Shown here one piece after another: positions 1-5,649 of a stretch of DNA of 16,211 nt; position 1 is the first letter of the stretch; the number at the start of each line of letters is the position of its first letter. The stretch lies in contig NZ_BAAADA010000107.1 in NCBI RefSeq assembly GCF_039522005.1, positions 1-16,211 on the forward strand. The letters are read 5' to 3'. Below the pieces are notes generated by a model. The model saw nothing but the letters and a program-made list of their open reading frames with translations. It did no database searches and was not told where the DNA came from. The translations under genes and the position numbers were made by a program. This DNA is from Alkalibacterium indicireducens. GTDB taxonomy: Bacteria; Bacillota; Bacilli; Lactobacillales; Carnobacteriaceae_A.

Positions 1-467
1 TGAGAAAGACAAAAACAATAAACTGCGTTTCAGATTTCTAGAATAAATTTCCGAGAATAACTTTACACATACTTGTTGAGTAGGTAAGTACAATTTGCTG
101 AGGTTACTGATATTGTCTAGCTACACTACTCGCTGTCGCTCCTACGATAACAACAATAGTTGTACGTACCTGAAGCACTACAACTTGTAAGGACAAGTCT
201 GACACCGTTCAAAAAAGATGGATGGACCCATTGCGCGGTATGCTCTTCTGACGCATACTCTGCCTCTACGCATTGAAAATGCTAGAGGCACAGCAATTCA
301 GGGCCACACCCCCTATTTTTTGAAGGTATCAGGACGGACTTGTGTAGCTTTTCTTGTTCAATATGTTCACAAGTGTGTCGTTTTGCTCCTATTATTGTCG
401 CACAAAATACCTGTCAAATGCCATAAAGATTAGAACAAAATTATGTCAATCTAATCTTGTGAAAACA
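1..467. other. Non-coding region with a run of inverted repeats
   Basis: I find no convincing gene here. An open frame at 218-433 lacks a ribosome binding site and encodes a low-complexity, Leu- and Cys-containing peptide, so it is probably spurious. The stretch holds four inverted repeats in a row: 143-168 (TACG, ACAAC / GTTGT, CGTA), 183-198 (ACTTGT / ACAAGT, 4-nt loop), 238-258 (GTATGC / GCATAC) and 261-290 (TGCCTCTA plus GCATT paired with AATGC plus TAGAGGCA, one bulged C, loop GAA). After the last one comes a weak AGGG/CCCT stem (300-314) followed by six T at 316-321. This could be a structured transcript or a decayed intergenic region. No known riboswitch consensus was recognised. Confidence 0.4.
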
Positions 468-496
468 TAGACAGAGTAATACTTTTAATGTAAGAT
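468..496 (+). promoter_or_regulatory. Candidate sigma-A promoter of apbE
   Basis: TAGACA at 468-473 (5 of 6 to TTGACA), a 17-nt spacer, and TAAGAT at 491-496 (4 of 6 to TATAAT). The predicted start near 503 would leave a 5' leader of about 25 nt before the apbE start codon. Assignment is by consensus and spacing only. Confidence 0.5.
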
Positions 497-528
497 GTAC
501 AGAGAAAAAGAATGGAAGGACAATGTAC

Positions 529-1587
529 ATGTTTACCAGAATTAAAACAATGAAAGTGCTGCTGATGGTTTCTGTCCTGTCTCTTGGACTGCTGGGATGT
601 CAGGAAGAAGATCCTAGAGGACTGGCTGATCAGCCCTATGATCGAACAGAATTTCTACTTGGAACCGTTGCAAATATGAAAGTTTATAATGAAGGTCAGG
701 AAGAGGCGTTGGACAAAGCATTCGAGCGCGTGCAGGAACTGGATGAATGGTTTGCGATGCAGAACCCGGAATCTGAAATTTCTGAAGTGAATCGTCAAGC
801 TGGAATCGAGCCGGTTGAAGTCTCAGAGGAAGTATTCCACGTGATGAAACGTGCTCTATATTATGCAGAAGAATCAGGTGGCAGTTTTGATCCGACCATC
901 GGTGTAGTCACCAGCTTGTGGGGGATCGGACAGGACGATGCAGCAGTACCTGAAGCGAATGAACTGGCTGAGGCAGTTGCACTGGTCGATTACCAGAAGG
1001 TGGAACTGAACGAAGCAGAACAGACGGTCTACCTTCAGGAAGAAGGCATGGTCCTTGACCTGGGAGCCATCGCAAAAGGATACATTACAGATGAAGCGGC
1101 ACGTGTATTGGTGGAAGAAGGAGTCAATACGGCTATCGTCGATCTGGGTGGAGACATCGTGGTTGTTGGTAACAGCACACGAGGGGAAGATCAACCCTGG
1201 AACGTCGGGATTCAGAATCCTTATGGGGAACGCGGAGAAATACTGGGAATCGTTCCCGTTTCAGACCGAGCGATCGTCACTTCTGGAATCTATGAGCGTC
1301 TTGTCAGAGACGGGGATGACGAATATCATCATCTGATGGATCCGGAAACTGGCTTTCCGATCGACAACAACATCTCCGGCATCAGCATCATTGCGGATAA
1401 TGCTATGGATGCTGATGCGCTGGTTAACATTGCGTTTTCCCTTGGTGTAGAAGACGGACTGAATTACATCAATGGACTTGAAGATGTAGAAGTGATCTAC
1501 ATTACTAACGAGATGGAAATATATGCCTCCGAGGGAATCAATGAACAGATTGAAATCAGGGACAATGACTTTGAAATGATGAACTAA
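529..1587 (+). CDS. apbE: FAD:protein FMN transferase, ApbE family lipoprotein
   Basis: ApbE proteins use FAD to attach FMN covalently to Thr/Ser of target flavoproteins on the outer face of the membrane. The product (352 aa, usual family length) starts with a lipoprotein signal: a Lys/Arg-containing N-terminus, a hydrophobic stretch, then lipobox LLGC with Cys24. Family motifs are visible in order: DLGAIAKGY (177-185), DLGGD (205-209), TSGIYER (251-257), YHHLMDPETGFP (266-277) and a metal-binding Asp cluster, AMDADAL (292-298). An upstream ATG at 523 would add two residues, but the Shine-Dalgarno GGAAGGA (514-520) lies only 2 nt from it and 8 nt from the ATG at 529, so 529 is preferred. The gene appears monocistronic with its own promoter. 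No partner flavoprotein (NqrC, RnfG or a fumarate-reductase-like protein) is in the window, so the target is unknown. Confidence 0.93.
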   Translation: MFTRIKTMKVLLMVSVLSLGLLGCQEEDPRGLADQPYDRTEFLLGTVANMKVYNEGQEEALDKAFERVQELDEWFAMQNPESEISEVNRQAGIEPVEVSEEVFHVMKRALYYAEESGGSFDPTIGVVTSLWGIGQDDAAVPEANELAEAVALVDYQKVELNEAEQTVYLQEEGMVLDLGAIAKGYITDEAARVLVEEGVNTAIVDLGGDIVVVGNSTRGEDQPWNVGIQNPYGERGEILGIVPVSDRAIVTSGIYERLVRDGDDEYHHLMDPETGFPIDNNISGISIIADNAMDADALVNIAFSLGVEDGLNYINGLEDVEVIYITNEMEIYASEGINEQIEIRDNDFEMMN

Positions 1588-1593
1588 GCTGAT

Positions 1594-1622
1594 TTGACAG
1601 GCTTTTTACTGCATGGTAAAGT
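1594..1622 (+). promoter_or_regulatory. Promoter of rpmG-secE
   Basis: A perfect -35 TTGACA (1594-1599), 17-nt spacer, and an extended -10: TGG followed by TAAAGT (1617-1622). It begins 6 bp after the apbE stop codon. It separates apbE from the ribosomal block. Confidence 0.7.
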
Positions 1623-1673
1623 ATAGAAGACTATGAAGTAAAACATAAGTCCTTGAAGTGAGGAAATAAATCT

Positions 1674-1823
1674 ATGAAAAAGAAACTGGCACTGGCTTGT
1701 ACTGAATGCGGATCCCGAAACTATTCGAAGGAAGTAGGAACCAAAGTACGTACTGAGCGCCTTGAAATTAAAAAATACTGCCGTTATTGCAAAACACACA
1801 CATTACACAGAGAAACAAAGTAA
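1674..1823 (+). CDS. rpmG: 50S ribosomal protein L33
   Basis: A 49-residue basic protein of the large ribosomal subunit; the sequence begins MKKKLALACTECGSRNY. Two Cys pairs, C9-x2-C12 and C36-x2-C39, form the zinc ribbon, so this is the zinc-binding (C+) form of L33 rather than the Cys-less paralogue used under zinc limitation. Length and composition are normal for Bacillota. The Shine-Dalgarno GTGAGGA (1658-1664) stands 9 nt before the ATG. It is followed after 55 bp by secE, and the two probably share the promoter at 1594-1622, an order typical of Bacillota. Confidence 0.95.
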   Translation: MKKKLALACTECGSRNYSKEVGTKVRTERLEIKKYCRYCKTHTLHRETK

Positions 1824-1878
1824 AGAAACAGAGCACTGATACGAACTAACCGGAAGATTCAGGTGGAAGGAGTCCTTC

Positions 1879-2055
1879 ATGAACAAAGTTAAAACATTTT
1901 TTGGTGAAGTAAAACATGAACTGAAAGAGACGACATGGCCTAAAAAAGATGCGATGAAGAAAAATACAGCAACTGTTTTCGGCGTTATGGCATTTTTTGG
2001 CGTATTCTTTTATGCAGCAGATGCAGCCATCAGCTTTTTATTGAATATAATTTGA
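1879..2055 (+). CDS. secE: Preprotein translocase subunit SecE
   Basis: SecE clamps the SecY channel in the cytoplasmic membrane. This 58-residue form is the short Gram-positive type: an amphipathic N-terminal helix carrying the conserved ELKETTWPKK motif (14-23), then one membrane segment (about 32-55). The Shine-Dalgarno GGAAGGAG (1865-1872) lies 6 nt before the ATG. The position between rpmG and nusG is the classical one. Its stop codon TGA (2053-2055) overlaps a TTGACA sequence at 2052-2057, but no -10 lies at the right distance from it. Confidence 0.96.
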   Translation: MNKVKTFFGEVKHELKETTWPKKDAMKKNTATVFGVMAFFGVFFYAADAAISFLLNII

Positions 2056-2091
2056 CAACCGCTTAAGTTAGTAGCATTTTCACTATCTGCA

Positions 2092-2100
2092 TGCTATACT
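2092..2100 (+). promoter_or_regulatory. Candidate extended -10 promoter ahead of nusG
   Basis: TGC followed by TATACT (2095-2100) is an extended -10 element. The -35 position at 17 nt (2072-2077, TAGCAT) is poor. An inverted repeat surrounds it: TAGTAGCAT (2069-2077) against ATGCTATACTA (2091-2101, with a 2-nt insertion). Transcription would start near 2107, upstream of the terminator at 2119-2154. Confidence 0.45.
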
Positions 2101-2118
2101 ACGTATCGAGAGTTGACG

Positions 2119-2154
2119 AAAAACCTTTCTTCCATAAGTGAAGAAGGTTTTTTT
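2119..2154 (+). terminator. Intrinsic terminator or attenuator between secE and nusG
   Basis: The left arm AAAAACCTTTCTTC (one bulged T) pairs with GAAGAAGGTTTTT across a 7-nt loop, ending in a run of seven T (2148-2154). It terminates rpmG-secE transcripts. It also sits downstream of the only promoter-like element before nusG, so nusG transcripts appear to have to pass through it. Confidence 0.8.
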
Positions 2155-2191
2155 AGTATGACAAATAAAAGATAAACTAAAGGAGTCTACA

Positions 2192-2746
2192 ATGAACGAA
2201 TTAGAAAGTGCAAAAGCCTGGTACGTGCTTCATACGTATTCCGGTTATGAAAACAAAGTCAAACAGAACCTTGAATCCCGTGCGAAAAGCATGAACATGG
2301 AAGAACGTATTCTCCAAGTCATTATTCCAGAAGAGGAAACAACTACTGAGAAAGACGGCAAGACCAAAATGGAAAAAGAAAAGATATTCCCTGGATATGT
2401 CCTGGTTGAAATGATCATGTCTGATGATGCCTGGTACGTTGTCCGTAATACACCTGGTGTGACCGGGTTCGTTGGGTCGCACGGAGCAGGAAGTAAACCG
2501 TCACCGCTTCTACCGGAAGAAATCGACCAGATCCTTCGCAGCATGGGTATCAATCCACGTAAAATCGAAATGGACGTCGAGCTGGGTGAACGCATCAAGA
2601 TTGTTGGCGGAGCATTTGCCGGCATGGAAGGAACCGTTACAGAACTTGAAACAGAAAAAGGAAAAATCAAAGCTTCTGTTGAAATGTTCGGACGTGAAAC
2701 CAATGCGGAACTTGACTACAACCAGATTTCCAAACTGGATGACTAA
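2192..2746 (+). CDS. nusG: Transcription termination/antitermination factor NusG
   Basis: NusG binds the RNA polymerase clamp and modulates pausing, termination and coupling to ribosomes. The 184-residue protein has the N-terminal NGN domain (about 8-115), with AWYVLHTYSGYE (9-20), FPGYV (66-70) and NTPGVTGFVG (86-95). The C-terminal KOW domain (about 128-183) contains GERIKIVGGAFAGMEG. Length matches the family. The Shine-Dalgarno AAAGGAGT (2179-2186) is well placed. A terminator lies between secE and nusG, so nusG is either fed by read-through or controlled by attenuation. A promoter-like element directly follows it and serves rplK. Confidence 0.97.
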   Translation: MNELESAKAWYVLHTYSGYENKVKQNLESRAKSMNMEERILQVIIPEEETTTEKDGKTKMEKEKIFPGYVLVEMIMSDDAWYVVRNTPGVTGFVGSHGAGSKPSPLLPEEIDQILRSMGINPRKIEMDVELGERIKIVGGAFAGMEGTVTELETEKGKIKASVEMFGRETNAELDYNQISKLDD

Positions 2747-2754
2747 AATAACAG

Positions 2755-2783
2755 TTGCAATAACTGAACAGTAGTGGTAAACT
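2755..2783 (+). promoter_or_regulatory. Promoter of rplK-rplA
   Basis: TTGCAA (2755-2760), 17-nt spacer, and an extended -10: TGG followed by TAAACT (2778-2783). The element closely resembles the pyrP promoter at 9986-10014 in both hexamers. An imperfect inverted repeat (2763-2791, ACTGA/TCAGT outer arms) overlaps the -10. Confidence 0.65.
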
Positions 2784-2824
2784 ATTTCAGTGTGCCTTAT
2801 ACACGTGTATTTTGCATGCTCAGA

Positions 2825-2860
2825 AGTGGGAGAGGAAAATTATAACCTCATTTAACCACT
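2825..2860 (+). promoter_or_regulatory. L1-type autogenous control site before rplK
   Basis: The mRNA leader can fold as an outer stem AGTGG/CCACT (2825-2829 / 2856-2860), an asymmetric internal loop (GA opposite ATTTAA), and an inner stem GAGG/CCTC (2832-2835 / 2846-2849). This GTGGGAG...CCAC layout matches the ribosomal protein L1 binding site, a mimic of its 23S rRNA target, known upstream of rplK in many bacteria. A second copy precedes rplA (3414-3439). Binding of L1 here would repress translation of the L11-L1 mRNA. The assignment rests on pattern and position. Confidence 0.65.
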
Positions 2861-2888
2861 CACGGACAAAATCAAGGAGGTATGTCTC

Positions 2889-3314
2889 GTGGCAAAGAAA
2901 GTAGTAAACGTCGTGAAACTGCAGATTCCTGCAGGGAAAGCTAATCCGGCTCCCCCAGTAGGACCAGCATTGGGACAAGCGCAAGTAAACATCATGGGAT
3001 TCTGTAAAGAGTTCAACGCTCGTACAGCTGACCAGGCAGGAATGATCATTCCTGTAGTTATTTCTGTATATGAAGACCGTTCATTTACATTTATCACTAA
3101 AACACCACCTGCAGCAGTATTGCTTAAAAAAGCAGCTGGAGTAGAGTCTGGTTCTGGTGAACCAAACACTAAAAAAGTGGCATCTGTAACACGTGCTCAA
3201 GTACAGGAAATCGCTGAAACAAAAATGGAAGACCTAAACGCAGCTGACGTTGAAGCAGCTATGCGCATGGTCGAAGGTACAGCACGTAGCATGGGATTCA
3301 CTGTCGAAGGATAA
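2889..3314 (+). CDS. rplK: 50S ribosomal protein L11
   Basis: L11 binds the GTPase-associated centre of 23S rRNA and is needed for the stringent-response sensor Rel. The 141-residue length is exactly typical. The N-terminal domain contains the proline-rich stretch PAGKANPAPPVGPALGQ (14-30), where thiopeptide antibiotics act. The C-terminal half (about 70-141) is the rRNA-binding domain. The start codon is GTG at 2889, chosen because AAGGAGG (2874-2880) lies 8 nt upstream and because the family begins MAKKV. An L1-type control site lies in the leader. rplA follows after 144 bp. Confidence 0.97.
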   Translation: MAKKVVNVVKLQIPAGKANPAPPVGPALGQAQVNIMGFCKEFNARTADQAGMIIPVVISVYEDRSFTFITKTPPAAVLLKKAAGVESGSGEPNTKKVASVTRAQVQEIAETKMEDLNAADVEAAMRMVEGTARSMGFTVEG

Positions 3315-3338
3315 TGAATTCACCCCATTGCTTGCTGC

Positions 3339-3408
3339 CTCCGCAACCTGAGAAAAGCCCAGCTTTTCAACTAAGTGCATGAGCTAATGACTCATTGCTT
3401 TTGCGGAG
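3339..3408 (+). promoter_or_regulatory. Predicted three-way-junction RNA between rplK and rplA
   Basis: A perfect closing stem CTCCGCAA / TTGCGGAG (3339-3346 / 3401-3408) encloses two hairpins: GAAAAGC / GCTTTTC with a 3-nt loop (3352-3368), and GCATGAG / CTCATTGC (3377-3398, one bulge). It ends 6 nt before the second L1-type site. There is no T run, so it is not a terminator. Its role is unknown; candidates are mRNA processing, stabilisation, or part of the L1 regulatory structure. Confidence 0.5.
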
Positions 3409-3413
3409 ATCAA

Positions 3414-3439
3414 GTGGGAGGTTAAACCGCTAATACCAC
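3414..3439 (+). promoter_or_regulatory. L1-type control site before rplA
   Basis: Outer stem GTGG/CCAC (3414-3417 / 3436-3439), an asymmetric internal loop, and a short inner stem GGT/ACC (3420-3422 / 3426-3428). It ends 3 nt before the Shine-Dalgarno of rplA (AAGGAGGA, 3443-3450), so a bound L1 would be expected to block initiation on its own message. It has the same layout as the site before rplK. Confidence 0.6.
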
Positions 3440-3458
3440 AACAAGGAGGAAAAATATA

Positions 3459-4154
3459 ATGGCTAAAAAGAGCAAAAAATACGTAGCTGCTTTGGAAAAA
3501 GTAGACCGTGAGAAACAATATGATGCAACTGAAGCATTAGAATTAGTTAAAGAAATCGACTACGCTGGTTTCGACGCTACTATCGAAGTAGCTTACAGAC
3601 TAGGTGTCGACCCTAAACAAGCTGACCAGCAGATCCGTGGCGCAATGGTATTGCCGCACGGTACTGGTAAAACTCAAACTGTGATCGTATTCGCTAAAGG
3701 AGACGCTGCTAAAGCTGCTGAAGAAGCAGGAGCAGACTTCGTAGGTGACAGCGATCTAGTTGAAAAAGTACAAGGTGGATGGTTAGACTTCGACGTTGTC
3801 GTTGCTGCACCTGATATGATGGCTGAAGTAGGTAAACTTGGACGTGTCTTAGGACCTAAAGGTTTAATGCCTAATCCTAAAACAGGAACAGTAACACCAG
3901 ATGTTGCTAAAGCTGTTAACGACATCAAAGCTGGACAAGTCACTTACCGTGTTGACCGTCAGTCAAATGTACACGTTCCAATCGGAAAAGTGTCATTCGA
4001 TATTGACAAGCTGAAAGAAAACTTGGCAGCACTTCACGACGTGATCGTAAAAGCTAAACCTGCAAGCTCTAAAGGTGTCTACATCAAGAACATGGCAGTA
4101 GCAAGCACGTTCGGTCCTGGTGTCAAAGTGGACAACAGTACAGTTCTTAAATAA
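3459..4154 (+). CDS. rplA: 50S ribosomal protein L1
   Basis: L1 forms the mobile stalk at the E site of the large subunit and represses its own mRNA. The 231 residues fit the family. The signature loop GRVLGPKGLMPNPKTGT (128-144) is intact, and the two-domain layout (domain I split around an inserted domain II of about 68-160) is normal. The Shine-Dalgarno AAGGAGGA (3443-3450) is 8 nt before the ATG. The gene is probably cotranscribed with rplK. No classical terminator follows, but a strong palindrome overlapping the rplJ promoter begins 16 bp after the stop codon. Confidence 0.97.
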   Translation: MAKKSKKYVAALEKVDREKQYDATEALELVKEIDYAGFDATIEVAYRLGVDPKQADQQIRGAMVLPHGTGKTQTVIVFAKGDAAKAAEEAGADFVGDSDLVEKVQGGWLDFDVVVAAPDMMAEVGKLGRVLGPKGLMPNPKTGTVTPDVAKAVNDIKAGQVTYRVDRQSNVHVPIGKVSFDIDKLKENLAALHDVIVKAKPASSKGVYIKNMAVASTFGPGVKVDNSTVLK

Positions 4155-4170
4155 AAAATGTTGAATTCTC

Positions 4171-4211
4171 TTGACCTGCATAACATAGCTTGCTATACTT
4201 ATGCAGGTTAA
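4171..4211 (+). promoter_or_regulatory. rplJ-rplL promoter embedded in a 41-bp near-palindrome
   Basis: The core promoter is TTGACC (4171-4176), 17-nt spacer, TGC + TATACT (extended -10, 4191-4199), a strong sigma-A match. The same bases form a large dyad. Outer arms 4171-4183 and 4199-4211 match at 12 of 13 positions, with ACCTGCATAA / TTATGCAGGT perfect. Inner arms ATAGC (4185-4189) / GCTAT (4192-4196) are perfect around TT. The dyad runs from the -35 to just past the predicted start (about 4206). It could be a DNA operator, a bidirectional promoter, or an RNA hairpin in read-through transcripts from rplA. Confidence 0.8.
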
Positions 4212-4399
4212 GGAATTAAACTTAATTGAATATGCATTGATGAATGAAAGTCAGGCAGTCCTTTGTCTAAACGGCAGGCTGAATGACTGGATAATACCGA
4301 AGACAGTATGTGGCTCTGACCTTAATATCATACCGAGGATAAAGTGATGAACAGTCAATTTACACTCCCTCTATGTCTACGGTGACATGGGGTTTTTTT
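4206..4399 (+). promoter_or_regulatory. L10 leader RNA of rplJ-rplL
   Basis: About 270 nt separate the promoter start from rplJ. The leader contains an A/G-rich bulged region (around 4290-4360) where an L10(L12)4 complex binds in other bacteria, followed by an intrinsic terminator (4368-4399). In Bacillus subtilis the L10 complex is known to autoregulate rplJL by transcription attenuation with this arrangement. The class is assigned from position, length and the downstream terminator; I did not derive the full consensus fold. Confidence 0.65.
4368..4399 (+). terminator. Attenuator terminator of the rplJ leader
   Basis: CCTC then ATGTC (4368-4377, one bulged T) pairs with GACAT then GGGG (4384-4392, including a G-U pair) across loop TACGGT, followed by seven T (4393-4399). 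It lies 74 nt before the rplJ start codon and inside the transcription unit, which marks it as an attenuator and not an end-of-operon terminator. Confidence 0.75.
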
Positions 4400-4473
4400 G
4401 TACGCTCCGTTCCTTAAAGGATGGAAAGTAAAAAAACAATCCTCATTTCAATCGATCAGGAGGTGAAACATCA

Positions 4474-4983
4474 ATGAGTAAAGCAAGTGTCATTGCAAAA
4501 AAAGAAGAATTAGTTAATGAACTGACTAAGAAATTCGAAGATGCACAAGCAGTAGTCGTAGTAGACTACCGTGGATTGACAGTAGGCCAGGTTACTGAAC
4601 TACGTAAGCAATTACGTGACGCAGGAATCGAAATGCGCGTACTGAAAAACACTATGCTTCGTCGTGCGGCTGAAGCTGCTGGCCTGGAAGGAATGGAAGA
4701 TGTCTTCAAAGGACCTACAGCTGTGGCATTCAGTAACGAAGAAGTCGTAGCACCTGCTAAAATCATCGCTGAATTTGCTAAAGATGCAGAAGCGCTTGAA
4801 ATTAAAGGTGGCGTCCTGGAAGGTAAAGTTGCTGACGTTGATCAAATCAACAAAATCGCAAAACTACCAAGTCGCGAAGGCCTACTTTCAATGCTACTAT
4901 CTGTACTACAAGCACCTATGCGAAACACTGCATTGGCTGTCAAAGCAGTTGCAGAGAAAAAAGCAGAAGAAGAAGCTGCATAA
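4474..4983 (+). CDS. rplJ: 50S ribosomal protein L10
   Basis: L10 anchors the L7/L12 dimers to the ribosomal stalk base and, with them, represses its own operon. The 169-residue product has the N-terminal rRNA-binding domain with DYRGLTVGQVTELRKQLR (31-48) and LKNTMLRRA (57-65). The C-terminal helix (about 138-169, Lys/Glu/Ala-rich) is where L7/L12 N-termini dock. The Shine-Dalgarno AGGAGGTG (4458-4465) is 8 nt before the ATG. It is cotranscribed with rplL 94 bp downstream. A short, stable hairpin (5012-5027) lies between the two. Confidence 0.97.
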   Translation: MSKASVIAKKEELVNELTKKFEDAQAVVVVDYRGLTVGQVTELRKQLRDAGIEMRVLKNTMLRRAAEAAGLEGMEDVFKGPTAVAFSNEEVVAPAKIIAEFAKDAEALEIKGGVLEGKVADVDQINKIAKLPSREGLLSMLLSVLQAPMRNTALAVKAVAEKKAEEEAA

Positions 4984-5011
4984 TCACGCAGCCGATTCAA
5001 ATTGTTTTAAC

Positions 5012-5027
5012 CTATACCTTGGTATAG
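5012..5027 (+). repeat. Short perfect hairpin in the rplJ-rplL gap
   Basis: CTATACC and GGTATAG are separated by TT. As RNA this gives six pairs closed by a CUUG tetraloop. There is no T run, so it should not terminate. It may mark mRNA processing or stabilise the rplL message, which must be translated in about four-fold excess over rplJ. The role is inferred. Confidence 0.45.
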
Positions 5028-5077
5028 CATGCTGACAAGCAAACCAACTAATATAATTAAAATGGAGGAAAACAAAA

Positions 5078-5443
5078 ATGGCATTAGATATTGAAAAAAT
5101 CATTGCTGACTTGAAAGAGTCAACTGTCGTAGAATTAAACGACTTAGTAAGCGCAATCGAAGAAGAATTCGGCGTTGAAGCAGCAGCACCAGTAGCAGCA
5201 GCGGGAGCAGCTGACGGTGGAGCAGCAGAACAAACTGAATTCACAGTAGAATTAGCATCAGCTGGTTCAGCTAAAATCAAAGTAATCAAAGCAGTTCGTG
5301 AAGCTACTGGTCTTGGCTTGAAAGAAGCTAAAGCATTAGTAGACGGAGCTCCTTCAGCAGTTAAAGAAGGCGTATCTAAAGACGAAGCTGAAGAACTTAA
5401 AGCTAAGCTTGAAGAAGCTGGAGCTTCTGTAGAAGTTAAGTAA
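5078..5443 (+). CDS. rplL: 50S ribosomal protein L7/L12
   Basis: L7/L12 dimers form the flexible stalk that recruits translation GTPases. The 121 residues split into the dimerising N-terminal helices (1-33), an Ala/Gly-rich hinge (about 34-51), and the factor-binding C-terminal domain (52-121) with KIKVIKAVREATGLGLKEAK (66-85). The length is normal and the protein is strongly acidic, as expected. The Shine-Dalgarno GGAGGA (5064-5069) is 8 nt before the ATG. The transcription unit ends at the terminator at 5477-5517. In Bacillus subtilis ybxB follows directly; here rodA follows and the ybxB-like gene is 10 kb away. Confidence 0.98.
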   Translation: MALDIEKIIADLKESTVVELNDLVSAIEEEFGVEAAAPVAAAGAADGGAAEQTEFTVELASAGSAKIKVIKAVREATGLGLKEAKALVDGAPSAVKEGVSKDEAEELKAKLEEAGASVEVK

Positions 5444-5476
5444 TTAACTCTCTACAAAATTAAATAATCAGTTCAG

Positions 5477-5517
5477 AACCCCTTTAGTTGTAACTAGTTT
5501 ATGACGAAGGGGTTTTT
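5477..5517 (+). terminator. Terminator of rplJ-rplL
   Basis: AACCCCTT (5477-5484) pairs with AAGGGGTT (5507-5514), followed by a run of T to 5517. The 22-nt loop contains a smaller dyad (TAGTTGTAACTA, 5485-5496). Confidence 0.85.
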
Positions 5518-5553
5518 CTGTTTCTACTATTTTGTGTCATTTTCAAGTTTGTA

Positions 5554-5582
5554 TAGGAATAAGCAAGTATATTTGATAAAAT
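5554..5582 (+). promoter_or_regulatory. Candidate promoter of the rodA operon
   Basis: Extended -10: TGA then TAAAAT (5577-5582, 5 of 6). The -35 at 17 nt (TAGGAA, 5554-5559) is weak. It lies between the rplL terminator and rodA, the only place where a promoter for this operon is expected. Confidence 0.45.
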
Positions 5583-5649
5583 GTGTCTTTGAACAGATGA
5601 AACAATTACTTATCAGACTTCGACTTAAAATATGGAAAGGACGCAACTT

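Noticed and set aside
25..34. GCGTTTCAGA shared with 15190-15199 as a dispersed repeat
   Set aside because: A 10-bp match between two several-hundred-base regions is not far from chance, and flanking bases do not extend it.
218..433. 71-codon open frame upstream of apbE
   Set aside because: No ribosome binding site, unusual composition, and it overlaps strong inverted repeats. No family recognised.
523..531. ATG at 523 as the apbE start
   Set aside because: The Shine-Dalgarno is only 2 nt away; the ATG at 529 has 8-nt spacing.
2245..2703. Long minus-strand open frame across nusG, and similar antisense frames over rplA, fumC and others
   Set aside because: They mirror highly conserved plus-strand genes, lack ribosome binding sites and have no recognisable product.
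5052..5057. Perfect TATAAT upstream of rplL as a promoter
   Set aside because: No -35 at an acceptable distance (CTGACA is only 14 nt away), and the start would fall on the ribosome binding site.
5632..5649. ATG at 5632 as the rodA start
   Set aside because: The Shine-Dalgarno GGAAAGGA lies inside this extension and is placed for the ATG at 5650.
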